Below are positions 12,041-24,462 of a stretch of DNA of 64,000 bases, piece by piece. The notes under the pieces are model-generated. The model was not told the DNA's origin, did no database searches, and was given only the letters and a program-made list of their open reading frames with translations. The number at the start of each line of letters is the position of its first letter. Positions within the stretch are counted from its first letter, which is position 1. The position numbers and the translations under genes were made by a program. The stretch is from Naganishia liquefaciens (Eukaryota; Basidiomycota; Tremellomycetes; Filobasidiales; Filobasidiaceae), in NCBI GenBank assembly GCA_013423385.1, contig BLZA01000021.1, forward strand, positions 248,001 to 312,000, read 5' to 3'.

Positions 12041-12354
12041 GTAGTTCCCACCGTCCTCTTGTTGGTCGTTGTCTGTCAATGGTCGGCGCGGCCGGGTCCA
12101 TGACGGTATTGACCCGATATTCTTCTCACACTTTACTCGAAAACGTCCCCTCGAGTGATTGCATTGTGTCTCCAATATTTGTCGAGACCGTATGCATCAT
12201 TGCTCGTATTGAGGATGCTATGTCTCGCATCATTGCTCTCTCGTTTGGAAAGCCCCCGCAGGGGATTGTAATGAGTTGATCGCGCTTCGAGCGACTTGGC
12301 GGAAACCCATTCATCATTATTTTTGTCTCTGGGATACCCATTGAACCCATCTGC

Positions 12355-12762
12355 TTGCAGCACAGTCAAGGCTGTCACCGCGATTTCCCGAATCCTCCTA
12401 CACCGTCTGACAGACCTCAAAAACGCTCGCTGTATACAAGAATCAGCTCGAAGGATATCCCATCTCGGACATCGGAACCTCCTTTCCCTCATCATTCGCT
12501 GATGACAGATGCCAATCCCCGAGGGAAAGTTTCTCGTCTCTCTTTGCTGGAGCTGATACCGCCTTTTGAGCAGGAATATGCTTATCGACGACCTGAACAG
12601 TTCCCGGCCCAGTCTAAGGCACTTCACCGCTCTGCTTCCATCGCACCTCTTTCTCCGAAGGTCGATGCTCTGGTACTCGCATCAACAGAGCCAGAAGACG
12701 AGCGCATCATCCGCGACCGCTTGGCTGGATCCAGGCATGACGACAAAGGCGTGAAAAGTTAG
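12355..12762 (+). CDS. Weak hypothetical ORF, 135 codons
   Basis: A plus-strand frame of 135 codons containing a fairly ordered-looking stretch (SRLSLLELIPPFEQEYAYRR) and ending in a charged tail. A competing minus-strand frame covers much of the same DNA. There is no recognisable domain, no signal peptide and no clear splice partner. It is listed only because amino-acid composition in the second half is more protein-like than its surroundings. It could equally be chance. Confidence 0.22.
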   Translation: MQHSQGCHRDFPNPPTPSDRPQKRSLYTRISSKDIPSRTSEPPFPHHSLMTDANPRGKVSRLSLLELIPPFEQEYAYRRPEQFPAQSKALHRSASIAPLSPKVDALVLASTEPEDERIIRDRLAGSRHDDKGVKS

Positions 12763-14221
12763 CGGTACCATCCGCGCATAACCAGGCAGCACGGATCCGG
12801 ACGACAAGGTTGTACAATATCTCGCATCTCAATGAGCGAATGGAAACAGTGGGAAAGGTTTAGGATAAGGTTTGGCTTTACGAAAGGCATGATGAGCAGG
12901 AGTCTTCTCATCGGTCAGTCGCGATTTTCTCTTTGCTGTTACTCTGTTTCTGTTCCAGCGTCGACGAATCGTCGTCCAGCTTGTCATTCTAACGAATCAG
13001 GGCGCGTTTGACCAAACGATCGGATTGGACCTGTATAGCCCATTGGGCAAGAAGTCTGCGTTGCATGCGAGAGCGACACAGCAGATTCCGCGCCAGTCGC
13101 TCAGACAACTCGCGAGCATATTTCTAGCGCTGGCATCAGAGCTTCGTTGGCATCTGAGGCTCAGCTGAGCTGCGTCTACGATTCGCGCCGACAATGGTTA
13201 TCGAACTGCTGCTGGTCATTTCCGAGTTCCACGTGAAATGCTTGTATGGAAATCGGCTGAGGCGGAACGCAATCGTCCAGAGCGATGATTATAGCAAGGA
13301 ATCAACCGCAAGGACAGGTTACAACCTATGGAGCCGAAATCTCCGCTGGGAACGCCTCGGACACAAGTGACATGCCGAAGGGCTGGCAGCACATGGAAGT
13401 GAATAGCAATGCCGTACATTTTGTCATTGTAGATCTTCTAGGTCGAATTCTTTAAGGGCCGAATGTGTGCTCCGGCAAAACGGGATGATGATGTTCCTCA
13501 AGCGCCGGAATCAAAATTTCCCCCGTGTCCAGAAAGGTAATAACATGCAAATAAGTAATGCAACCCCTTACGACCCGTCTAGCCGGCCGAGGAGTCTCCA
13601 CCGTCATCATCCCGATCAGCTCTGCAACGCATAAACCAGCCCAACGCTACACCAACGTCCTCCGCCCGGTGGCTTGGCGGTCGAGAGCTGATCCCACGAA
13701 TGTGTTCGTGCAGAGTTTCGGATTTGCGCTGGGATTAGATCCGACGGTTGTTCACCAGCGGCTGCACCATTCACCACATCCTGTCTTCGGAAATTAGACA
13801 CCCGGAACGGTTGGCTCGACCCTGCTAGAGCTCTTACTAGCGGCAGTGATTTGGCTGGACGAACGAGCTAAATGAAAGCTGATCGAGCTCGAGTCGACAC
13901 AGCTTCAATCGACAACGGCAATCCTTCTTTGCAGAAACCGGAAACCGGAAACTACGCCTCAAGGGGTGGCCTGAACAGCTGGTTGAACATGCCAATGGTG
14001 CCAGAATGAGGGTGCAGGGCTAGGGACCGGGGACTCCACAAAATGATACTCAATGCTGAACTTTCGGCTTGCGGTTCGTCCAATGCCCGGTAGGAAGATC
14101 TCCCTTTTGAAAGGCGCACAATGTGGATTTGATAATGGCCCGTTGCACAGCTTAGAAATTTGTCTGCAATAGCGATGTCAATTGGCGCTCTCGCATTTCA
14201 AGGCCAAGCCTTAGGAGGGGG

Positions 14222-14228
14222 TATAAAA
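14222..14228 (+). promoter_or_regulatory. TATA box of the rhamnosidase gene
   Basis: TATAAAA lies 75-81 bp upstream of the ATG at 14303, directly after an AGGGG run that resembles a stress-response element. Another AGGGG occurs near 13960, next to a CCGGAAACCGGAAA direct repeat. A clear TATA box is unusual in this window and fits a strongly inducible secreted-enzyme gene. That it is inducible is inference. Confidence 0.55.
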
Positions 14229-14302
14229 TGCTGGCGGATCGTATGCCACACTCTTCCCCTCGAAACGATTCTCTGTTCCAGAGCACGCACGTGACATCAA
14301 CC

Positions 14303-17300
14303 ATGCTACGCCTACCAACCGCACTAGCGTTGGTACTTTTGAGTTCGTCCGACCTATTCCGCGTTTCGGCACACCAGAATGATATCCGATATTACCCTCA
14401 AAGTTGCTCGTACGGAACGAGTAGTTCAAAGGACGGAAATTGCGCGAAAGCACCTATCGAATTGACTTCAGACAACCCCTGGGTTTCTCGTGAGTCTCTG
14501 GCCCGTTTGTTGAGGTTGTAACCTCTGACAGTCCTACCGTGGATCCTTAAGTCGATTATGGGGCCATTGTTTCTGGATTCCCTAATTTTAAGGTAGACAA
14601 ATACGATGGAGCATATGTGGAGGTGGAGATCACCTATAGCGAAGGTCTTTCGTGAGTCTAGTCATCAGAAGCGATCGCAATGCCTTGCTCAATCTGGTGG
14701 ACTATCAACAGGGGACTCTCAATGCCTTTTGGCGATGGCCCGTATATGTTCACGAATCAACTTGCCAGCAACTTCCGGACTGAAACGATAAACATCACCG
14801 ATGTCGTCATCAACGATGATTCTTACTTCAAGTCATTCTTCATTCAAGGCTCTCAGCGGTGGCAAAGCATCCGTTTGACGAGTGGTAACAGTTTGACATT
14901 GAAAAATGTGGGATTCGCCCCCACCTCCGCCACGACCGCCAAACAGGATCGAAAAGGCGTGAGTTAGCAAGCTTGGACCCTATTCAAAGCTGACTGCCGA
15001 TACCATCAGGATGCCACGCTGGCTGACACCAAGAGCACGTTCGAGTGTAGTAACGATATGTACAACCGTATTTGGGCGCTCGGACCCAAGTCATTGCAGC
15101 ACGCTTGTGTTCGCAATGGGACTCAACCGTCGACATGGACCTTGGACTCCAATCCCGAGAACGGCGTTTATATCCGAGGTCAGAGGGCCGCTCGTTCGGC
15201 CAATCTTACTGGCGTTCTTCCGAACAATTACACTTTCAGCTTCGAGACTAAAATCGCTCGAGGCGGCTTTGGATTCCAGCTGGATGCAGGGATAGGAGGT
15301 TCAGGTCCTTTGTGTGAGAGACACCATCAATCTCGCCTATGTTTGTAAACTGAAGTTGAGCTGCACGCATAGTCTATGTCGTCAGCAACCTGCCTGAGGC
15401 TACCACGTACACCACCTGGAACTACACTCTTCTGCCTGCCAATACTCTTGTCCTCGGAGCGGGCTTCGCTATCGTCAATCAAACCACTCTTCCTGCCTAT
15501 CAGTACGATCGGGTCCCACTCGGTGACGTAAGTGGAGATACCAGTCGCCGAACTCTGCCCAGAAGGACGCGCCCATTGATCTAGGCCTCCTTATTAGATC
15601 CCTGAGAACGTCTGGCTCAACGTGTCGGCAAGATCCGAATTGGCAAGTCTATACACCATTTCGATCAACGGTCAGGAAGTAGCCAATATCAATTACACCT
15701 CGTACGGGTATCTGCCCGGTCCTTCACCATTCTACTTGGGTCCAACTTCGATCGGAATTGGCGGATGGCAAGATCAAGACGCCAATTACCGAAATCTCAA
15801 AGTCACTCTTCCGAATGGCACGGTGATATACGAGAACCCCATGACAAGTTCTGATATCATCGCCGAATACGGCGTACTGCAGAACCCGTACAGGTGAGCT
15901 TCACCTGAAAATTCGGAGATATACATCGCTGACAACGCTCCCCTTGCTCTCTACAGCCAATGCGTGAGTCCATTGTCTATAGAAGGGGCCAGCAGCATGT
16001 AACTAAATTCACCTTGGCGCATGTTGTCGTGATGATCTCAGTTGGATGGCCCTAAGCGAGATCGGTGAGTACATCTTGATCACAACTACCTGCTGGCATC
16101 TTTCGGAATGCTCATCCTATCTGTTTTACCTAGGCTGGTTTGGCTAGGCGACTTCTACATCGCAGCTACATCGCTTTCCGTATCAACAAATGATTACGAT
16201 GTCTTTCGAGGTACTTTGGAGTCGTCTCTCGCTCACGCGTCGCCTACGACCGGTGGTGTTGGCATCTCGAATCCGATGGGCATAGACACGAAATACGCTC
16301 AGGCATACGTTTCCACAGGATCACTGATCTTATCCGATTACCAGCTGGATTTCTTGAACTCCGTGCATAACTACATCGAGGCGTGAGTTCATGCACTGAG
16401 ACGCCTGATCAGTCCCAGAACCAGAATTGACGGACCTTTCAGTACTGGCGATCTGTTTTGGTTGAAAAATCACTGGACTGCCATTCAAAAGCAGATTGCC
16501 TTTTCCACTTCGATGGTCAACACTGAAACGCAACTCTGGGCGCCTATGAACGTTTTCAAGGGCGCGCCTAACGGCACTTCCTCCTCATCGCAATACGTCT
16601 GGACCATGCGCAACATGGCTCAGCTGGCAGCACTGGCGGGAGATGAGGCCTCAGCTTCCTCTTATAGTCAACAAGCCAACGCCACTGCGCAGGCCGTCAA
16701 CATGCTATTGTTCAACACTACCACGGGCAGCTATGCAATCTCTACCGTTGATGGCAATTATTCATACATTGACAGTGAGTCACAAAGGATCAGTTAGACC
16801 GGATTGTATTGACATAGTACCTACAGTGGCGATGTCCATCATTTCCGGTGTCAGTACTGGTGATCGCACGGACTCTCAGCTCGCCCAGTTGGATAGCTTG
16901 AGGTTCGGTCCGGGATACTTGGAAGGTTCCGCCGTCGTCGGTTCGAACGACACGACACTCGCCCCTTACTTGTCTGGTTATCTGCTCGAGGCCCTCGGTA
17001 TCGTGGGCCGCAGCAAGGAAATGCTTTTCTTGCTGGATAATTTGTGGACCATGATGGCGCAACCTGGAGAAAATTACAGTGGCGGTAGCTGGGAGTATGT
17101 CGTACGTATACTTTGCCTGTCTTCGGATACTTCATTCAATTCTGATGTGTTGCTATGCGCCGCAGTTCCCTACCGGGGAACCAGGGCTTTCTGTATTCAC
17201 CTCGCTGGCTCACCCTTGGGGATCCGGCGCGACGGCGGCTCTGACTCGATACGCCCTAGGTCTCCGTCCGACAGCAATTGGGTACGACCAGTGGACGTTC

Positions 17301-17537
17301 GCGCCCCTCGACCTCGCGCTCACACACGCTTCTGGATGCATTGAAGTGCCTTCCGGGGAGATCAAAGCTTCATGGTCCACGGAATCGGGTAAATTGGTGA
17401 TGGAGGTTGAGGCGCCTGCGGGAACGACTGGAGTGGTTATTCCTCACCTGGCCGGAACGTACCAGGTTGGTGACAAGAAGGGACAAACAGGGCATTTTGT
17501 CGTACAAGGGGGCAAGGTGGTAATCAAGCAGGAGTAG
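14303..17537 (+). CDS. Secreted alpha-L-rhamnosidase, GH78 type
   Basis: Hydrolyses terminal alpha-L-rhamnose from plant glycosides and polysaccharides; expected to be extracellular. The start ATG gives a signal peptide (MLRLPTALALVLLSSSD). About ten short introns separate exons that read as a fungal GH78 protein of roughly 860 aa. In order: beta-sandwich region (DYGAIVSGFPNFKVD, then ITYSEGLS), a stretch opening with TFECSNDMYNRIWALG, and a jelly-roll insert (PNNYTFSFETKIARGG). Next comes the catalytic signature DGPKRDRLVWLGDF at the start of the (alpha/alpha)6 barrel, then GGSWEY, and the C-terminal beta domain with SLAHPWGSGATAALTRY. The DG-KRDR--W-GD motif carries acidic residues conserved in GH78. 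Several N-glycosylation sequons are present. No sugar transporter or regulator lies next to it, so it is not in an obvious catabolic cluster. Confidence 0.9.
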
Positions 17538-20167
17538 ACTATCGCCAAAGCTGCCGACTGGGAAAAGGTATGGACAGATTTTCGAAGAGTGTTTGGCCAT
17601 ATGATAAGGCAATAAAGTCAGGAAGATAATGATGGGTTTTATACATTGTGCATAATCAATCAAATATTATTATCGTAAAGATGATCACCAGGGATTCATC
17701 AGAGCAGCAGAGCTGCACAGAGCCCTCAACTCGGAGGTCCCGTTGCCAAGGTGGGGTACATTAGCTGGCGATGAGTAGGCGTCTTACGGCATCACCGCCT
17801 TGCGATATACGATTTGCATCGGCATTCAGTCTTCAACGTTGTCTTCTAGAGCTCCAGAATGGTGTCCCTGGCATACTCACTGAACGTACTTGCGTGTTCG
17901 TGACATAGCTATCAGGACCCACAGCGTCATGAATGCGAACTTCATAGGACAAGCCTGCGCAACTCAGCTCATCGCCAGTGGCCTTCCGCGATTCGTCTGG
18001 CAGTATTCGACTGCATGAGAGCCGCTACATTTCCACGCCGTCAATCGCTCTCCCTTGATCGCTCCTCTGTCAGGTACCGTCACATCGGGATATTCGGAGG
18101 ACTGAAGGCAGAGCCCGGTGCGCAAAGAATGCGAGCTCCTGGGACTTGAGAGCGGACCGGAATGCACTTCGCTACCGGATTTCCAATGTATGCAATCAGC
18201 AATGCCATCATTGCAAAGCGTACCGGTTCGTTTGAAAGACGGAAAGGTGACTCATCCCCGTCCTCCGCCTTACGTAAAGCCGACCCTCGTTCTTCTAAGT
18301 CTCCTCGATTCGTTCGACCAATGGTCGCTTTCGCTCGTCCAATCGAGTTTACCTCGATACGCAAGTGACCGATGGCCCTCCCCAGTCTTCCTGATGGCGG
18401 CATGTCCGCTAAAGTAAAGGGCGGCAGACGTGAGGCTCTGCCCTGGAAAGGTGTGCTCCCGCAACGGGACAAGGACCCATTTCCGACACATGCGACGCAC
18501 AACTTGTCCATGGACGCTTGGATTCATCAGTCCGTCTGATGCTCTCGGCGTCACACTGATTCGACTCACACTCCGCTTCAAACACGCGCATGGCACGCAA
18601 GCTTCCGTCAACGCATGCGATCGACAGCAATCTCGCTCAACGTGTCGGGAATTCGCCTGCCACAACGATCTGGGGAGCTATATCCAAATTGGCTTCTCGG
18701 TCGTGATTACCCTCGTTGCTGGTTGGATTAAGGAACCGGTCCGCCTTCACCGCCGCAAGTGTTTTCTAAATCTTGGCATTCGTTCGCCGCGACGATGCTT
18801 GTGTCTTTTTGCACTGCACCGCTGCAACCGGCTTGACAATATCGGTTTTTGTTCCAAATATCGGCATCTCAAAGCACATTAGACGACATCGCTCATAACA
18901 CTGTACGCATCAACAGTTAAGACTCACTCGTGAAGATAATTGTCTTTGGGACATGCACCGGACAGGATATTTACGTGCGAGTGCAGGATTTCGGCAACGC
19001 CCCGTGTCGGGCCTCGCGCGGGGGGATGCCCCTCGTAAGCCTTGAAGCGATGACTGATGGGACGTCTGGTAAGCTTCATTATCACCTTGAATACGGATAG
19101 TCCAGGAATTCGCGAGAAAGAATCCACAATCGGAGATCTGTGCAAGGAGGTAACGCAGTCAGCGGAGTTCAGCGAAAATGCAGCCATGCCGTTCGCAAAC
19201 CCTCACCCGTGGACGACATCGGACATGAAATATCGTTTGCCCAGGGATCTGCTGTTTCTTTCGAGGACGGGGTCACGACGGATATGCACACCTCGCAATG
19301 ACTCTAGGAATGGCAGGGCAAGCAACGGACAATGGGCGATCCCGAGGTTGCGCACGGAAAGACGAAAAGGGGCGAAATCTCGATCGGACCTTCTATCTTC
19401 TTTTCTTCTTCCATTCTCTTTTATGCTATGCCGCCATCGATCCCTACACATAGCATCGCTACCACTTCATCACCCTGGCCGGATAGCATCTGTATCAAGC
19501 CTAGTAAAGTCCACCTTGTCTTGTTATACAATTGGCTATGATGATAAACTTGTTCCACAGCGTGTCTGCAATACCATTTGGCTTGGTGATGGCTGCTCAT
19601 GGGGAGATGTCGTGCGCCTCTGCTTGCCCAGGGTCATGCCGTTGTCGCCGGACGTCGCGAGCGGCGTCATCAGATTCAGAACCGTCCTGTCATCATAACT
19701 GCGCCACCTGGTGCCCCGACCACTTGAGCATCCATTGCTATACCGTCGCAAACACCATTCTCGCCGCCTTCACAGCCAAACTTGGTCCATCCTCGACGTC
19801 ATCGTTCACCGCAGCGCGCGCTAGTCTATGCACTGCCCCTACCCACCATCCACACTCTGTGCATGTCCTATTCAACACTGCTTGATACCCGTCTCGTCTC
19901 AAGTTCTTGATATCCCTCTTTCGACGCATTCTGACGTATAATCGAGTACAGATCAGCCAGCATCTGCTTTCCGCATACCTACAGGTACGCAGTACGCAGA
20001 ACACATGTTTGACATCTGTACACATTGACGAAGTCTTCCAACAGCACTCGCTATAGCAACAGAATTAAGCACACCAGCACATCCAAAGCCTGTGAGGGTA
20101 GGTCCAACACTCCATCAACATCTTATGCTTTCAACTGACGCAGCATAGCTTCTACATCGACTCCAAG
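17538..20167. other. Gene-poor 2.6-kb stretch
   Basis: The 3' flank of the rhamnosidase gene is followed by about 2 kb with short overlapping frames on both strands (17.9-18.9 kb) and a 213-codon plus-strand frame (19057-19698). None shows a domain, and coding potential is similar on opposite strands. The segment 19361-19566 is homologous to 11839-12040. The last 150 bp before 20168 is probably the leader of the membrane-protein gene; it contains a likely 5'-UTR intron acceptor (GCATAG) near 20148. Confidence 0.4.
19361..19566 (+). repeat. Diverged repeat copy 2 (inverted relative to 11839-12040)
   Basis: Plus-strand partner of the segment described at 11839-12040. The best-conserved part is CCTAGTAAAGTCCACCTTGT, followed about 40 bp later by AACTTGTTCCACAGCGT. 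Similarity fades outside these limits. The pair lies either side of the rhamnosidase gene, about 7.3 kb apart. Confidence 0.5.
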
Positions 20168-23100
20168 ATGCGCGCCCTCATGCGTTTCTGCATGCGGGCC
20201 GCGCGTATCTCCCTGCATCTGGGAGTGGCTTACACCGTTTTGTACACTACCGCGACGTCATATCTTCTATCGCAAATCCCCGACGATCAGGTGTCACATC
20301 TTCCCGTCCCTGTCCAGAGGCTTATCGAATTCTCCATGCCCGTGCCAGCACCTTTCGGCGAGACCGTATATCGACTATTCAATACCGTTTACAATTCGAC
20401 TTGGCTCGAAGACACAGCGACTTGGCTCAATCATACCTCATCGATTCTGCGGAGTCACCGACCTCTCCACTGTACCGTCGCGCCTGCCGCGACATACGCC
20501 TGGGACCCGCGCCGCATCCGTTGCGTCCGACAAATCCCGGGCGCAAACTCGGCGGACGATGTCTTGGGATCTGATCCTCCCCCGCCTCCGCCCCGCATCC
20601 ACGATTGCGGAATCGATGATCCGCATTGGACTCCCATTTACACCTGGGGGTCCTATCAAAAGCGAACGTGTCAACCGACTTACGAGCTATGGAACCCGGA
20701 AACCTATCAACACCCGTACCTTCCCACATCCGAGCCATGCTCAAACCAGGATCCGACCTTCACAGTTTCCGCTAGCTGGGGGTACGACACACAACTTGCT
20801 GGTTGCTCAAAGGAATTCTCCACAAACCAGATCGATCATGAGTACAAGTTTGATGACCTCGTATATGGCTTGTTTAGAGGTACGTCGCTTGCTGCTTCCT
20901 CGGTCTCGTGCATGGCAACGACTTATCACCCACCCCAGATGACCCTCGCAACCGTCACCTCCATCTCAATACCGCCTTCGAACCGTGCGACAAGCACTCT
21001 CTCAGGACGATCATTGTCCGAGACGGGAGAATAAAACGACAATGCCAAGCTGCAAGGCTTCCGGTCGGTGATTCCGCTCCGACGGAAGACTTGATGCACT
21101 CGTTTGAAGACTTGTCTGTTCCGCAGCCTTCTTTGTCCTCAGTCGCCGTCTTACAAGGTCAGTCCTTCCGCGAATGCCTTCTTTCCATCCCGTTGAATCG
21201 AGCCTCTAGTCGGGCATGTTGGAGATGCTACCGCCTCGCCTACGCCCACACCGGCAGAATTGCCATCGGGCGTGTCGTCGGCTTCTACCGCCACCGTGAA
21301 ACAGAGGCCTCGCTTGCCGGACGTGCGAAACGCCGTCTGGATCCCAAGCTGGCTCGCCTTTCTTTTCATCAACATGATCATTGGAACGCTTCTCGTAGAC
21401 TATTGGCCACGATATTGGAGACAGGTTAGGCGATTTCGCGTTAGTGATCTGAACCGCCGCTCACTTTTTGCTTTCCTTTTGATTGATTGTTGCAGGTCAA
21501 GAACCTTCCTTCTCGCACGTACGAGGGCGTGCTGTCTTGCTTCGCCGGCTACGGTTCGGCAGTGATTCGACTGGGAAAAGTCATCGGGAGATTCGCCGCT
21601 CTTGCGCGTTACAGCGTTATCCCCCTCCCCATCCTCGTCCTCCGCATCATCGTCGTCCCCCTCGCTATCTGTGGTAAAATGTTTGTTCAAACTTTTACTC
21701 GCCTCCACGCACTCGTTTCTCGTTTGGGTGCCATCATCCTTTACACTGTCATCCAAAGATTTGTAAACGTTGCTGTGTACCTGCAAAATACCACTGCGGG
21801 TATGATCGAGCTGCTTGACTTTTTGCTGCTCGGTCCCTGTCTCGCTTGGGTCGCCGCAAATCTTATCGCGATTTTGAACTGGAACAGCGAACAGATCTGT
21901 GGTCTCGTCCTACGCCTCATCGCCGACATTTCGACGGATACCCGATCGCTCAACGCCGACAGTGAGGTCCCCTTTCACGATCTTCCTCCTGTTTATCCGA
22001 CCGCGGAGGACCTGACTCGATTCGGCAGCACTCCCCGACATTGTACCAGTTCTCAATCTACACGATCTCGGGCAACAAAGTCGCAACACCGTGGGTCGAT
22101 CACAGGAGATGCGCCTCGCATCAATGACGTCGCATACGTCGGCTCACTCGGCAGCACCAAGAACTCGAGCTGGTTCAAACGCATCAAATTGAGGGCTCGG
22201 CCTGGAGAAGTTGTGGGCGATGTTAACGGTCCATGCCATGCTTCCTCGTCTGAAACCGAGTCCTTGTCCGGTGCTTCCTTTAAGTCTCTCAACTCTCTCA
22301 AGTCCCTTGTATGCACCAAATCCTCGAAATCAGTCTCTCAACTGTCGGCATCTTCGCCCTCATCCCGGGCGAATGCAGACCGCACTCGAACGGCTTCACC
22401 CAGCCAGGAGGGCTCTGCATCCGATAGCGGTAAACCTTCATCCACCTCTGAAAAGTCCAATGGCGACTCTAGCTTCAATACTGCAGCTATTCACCCCGAA
22501 AATCGCTTCCGCGTTCACGGAGGCACAAGCACCCCGCTTCCTGGATACGGTCGTCACCGTCGTCTCCACGTTCTGAACTACCCCCGCCGAAGGTTCGTGG
22601 AAATACCTGTACCTGAGCCTGTTCAGGACTCGGGCCGGCCTGAACATCAACCCATCAAGAGAGGTTCATTCCAAGCTGGCACCGAGACTACGGCATCCTT
22701 CGTTGAGGCTTCGGCCACAAATGCGGAGGAGGACATGGTTGATGTCACGGGCAAGGGCTCTCTGCATTCTGTCTCGGGCTCTTCCTCCTCTTCCTCAAAT
22801 GGCATCGAAAAGTCGAAGTCGCTCACTGACATGGACATCGAGACCCCGCCGCAAGGCAACAGTGCGGTAGTCAGCGATCGCGGTGTCAGCTCGGCCAGCG
22901 AAGATAACGACTCCGACTTCGAGAGCAGGCTTCTCTCGCGCGAGAACACGGACAGCGAGCCCAGCTTCGGAAATCAGCCTTGGCACTCAACTCTCAGCGG
23001 CAGCATCGGACGATCTTTGAACGCGTTTACCTCGAAATTCTTCCCAAGCCCCTCGCGTTCTGAACGCTGCAGCGCCAACAGGCGCGACCGGCCTGTCGAG

Positions 23101-23877
23101 CCCCTCAGCGATGTCCTCGCCAACCCCTTTTTGGACAGTGCTGATCGGGCCGGAGCCACGGCGGGAGTTGAGCTGGGTAGGGCATCCGGTGAGAATAATG
23201 CGGTTCCCTTGGTTCTCAACGTTTCGGTGAGTTGCAAAGAATATCCATCACAGGCATTACTCAATATGAAATGGTCATCTTGCAGGATCCTCTGCGAAGG
23301 CGGCTGAAAGGTCTCCCCGGCGTTCCAATGCAATCGGCGATAACTCCAGTCGAGATGTCTGGCAACGTCCGAGAAGGCGCATCGCCATTCGAAGTCGCTC
23401 CCGTGCACCGTGGTCCTCTCGCTTACGGTCAAGCCCGATCGAGGCCCGCAAAAGGAAAGGGCGTCAGGCGATCTCTGCCCAGAGCCTTTGACACGCCAGA
23501 TCTACCACAAAGGTTAAGAGTCGCATCCGTGGTCCGGAATGCTGTTCCTCGTGTTGACGCGAGCGCCTCCACCTCATTGGTCGACAACACTGTGAGCATT
23601 GGACGAACGGCGTCCTTCGCCTCTGGATGCTTCGGCCCTTCGGAGGCGCCGGCGTCGCGGGCCGTCACTGTTGTCAGCCCTGCTCGAGATGGGCAGCCTG
23701 TGGTCTGGGAAGCTGACGTGCCAAGTGCGGCGCCGACGGCGGAGGACGACCGACATGTGGGGAATGACGTAAGTAGACAGAGTTACACGCCAGCCACCTG
23801 ATGAATAATGCTTCGCCTCATCTTCACAGTCTATCGGAGAAGGTGGCCTTCCCCTTGAAGACTTGATGCTCGGGTAA
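20168..23877 (+). CDS. Unknown membrane protein with Cys-containing luminal part and long cytoplasmic tail
   Basis: About 1130 aa in six exons; joins checked by frame at 20878, 21156, 21425, 23226 and 23768. The N-terminus has a hydrophobic anchor (ISLHLGVAYTVLYTTATSYL). A region of about 330 residues with several N-glycosylation sequons and about ten Cys follows (HCTVAPAATYAWDPRRIRC, TWGSYQKRTCQPTYELW). Then comes a membrane segment (WLAFLFINMIIGTLLVDYW) and, after an intron, a further hydrophobic block with several possible helices (LPILVLRIIVVPLAIC, LLLGPCLAWVAANLIAIL). The last 600 residues are Ser-rich and disordered, with a conserved-looking end (GGLPLEDLMLG). I do not recognise the family; it is likely a surface, nuclear-envelope or ER protein. 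The start was chosen at the first in-frame ATG, after a possible leader intron. Confidence 0.75.
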
Positions 23878-24462
23878 TCTGGCTTGTATTTGACTTCCGC
23901 CTCTTTCTAGTACTTTCTGGGATTCGATGCTCCATCGATCTCGTGTCCGACACCGGTCATGATCAATGCGACGCTCTCCCTTGCAATTATAGATTAGATT
24001 TCCGTTGTACGGTTTTTATGGTCTTCATACTTCTTGTATGGTGCGCAAAACGTCTAAATGTCTCTGATCTTATAAATATGACCTCGAAAAACGAATGTCA
24101 GCCTATCCGAGCATCGCCCGCGGCAATGCAAGATGCAAAGAATAACAGAACACCAGCCAGGCTCGCTGTGTGCTGTAAGGTCGAACGCACCAAGCAAGCA
24201 TCAGCCGATGCAGCGCACTGCATCACCGCACTGAACCCGAACCTGGGATTAGTGACCGCCATCAGGACTGTCAGGACGCCTTGCAACGGAGTGAGCTTGT
24301 GCCTGATCCAATCCAGCTGTAAGAGCCCTTGTATAGAGTTCACCCGCTGGGGCGTGGACGAGAGAACAGTGGGCACGATGGCATTGGCAAATTTATTTCG
24401 AAACGACGCATAAGATCATTTGATACAACTTCTCCTTTTGGTCTCCTCGCTGCTACTCCCGC
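23878..24462. other. Convergent 3' intergenic region
   Basis: Tail-to-tail gap of 585 bp between the membrane-protein gene and the minus-strand MetE-like gene. It is AT-richer at its left end, as expected of 3' UTRs. A 156-codon plus-strand frame covers part of it but is rich in isolated Cys and shows no domain. Nothing else seen. Confidence 0.4.

Larger units (their letters stand above)
10897..14221. other. Gene-poor 3.3-kb stretch
   Basis: Between the divergent zinc-finger gene and the rhamnosidase gene. The first 500 bp has the CT/GA-rich character of a promoter and leader. The rest holds only short open frames on both strands that overlap one another and show no recognisable domains. It includes one arm of a diverged repeat and a weak 135-codon frame, both listed separately. 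Nothing else supportable is seen. Confidence 0.4.

Noticed and set aside
12133-12627. Minus-strand frame of 164 codons
   Set aside because: Overlaps a plus-strand frame of similar quality; Arg/Ser-rich without domain.
17900-18880. Several frames of 100-150 codons on both strands
   Set aside because: Mutually overlapping with no family match; typical of chance frames in balanced-composition DNA.
19057-19698. Plus-strand frame of 213 codons
   Set aside because: No domain, no splice partners, and it spans the diverged repeat; coding status not supported.
23943-24413. Plus-strand frame of 156 codons between convergent genes
   Set aside because: Lies in probable 3' UTR sequence; scattered Cys and no domain.
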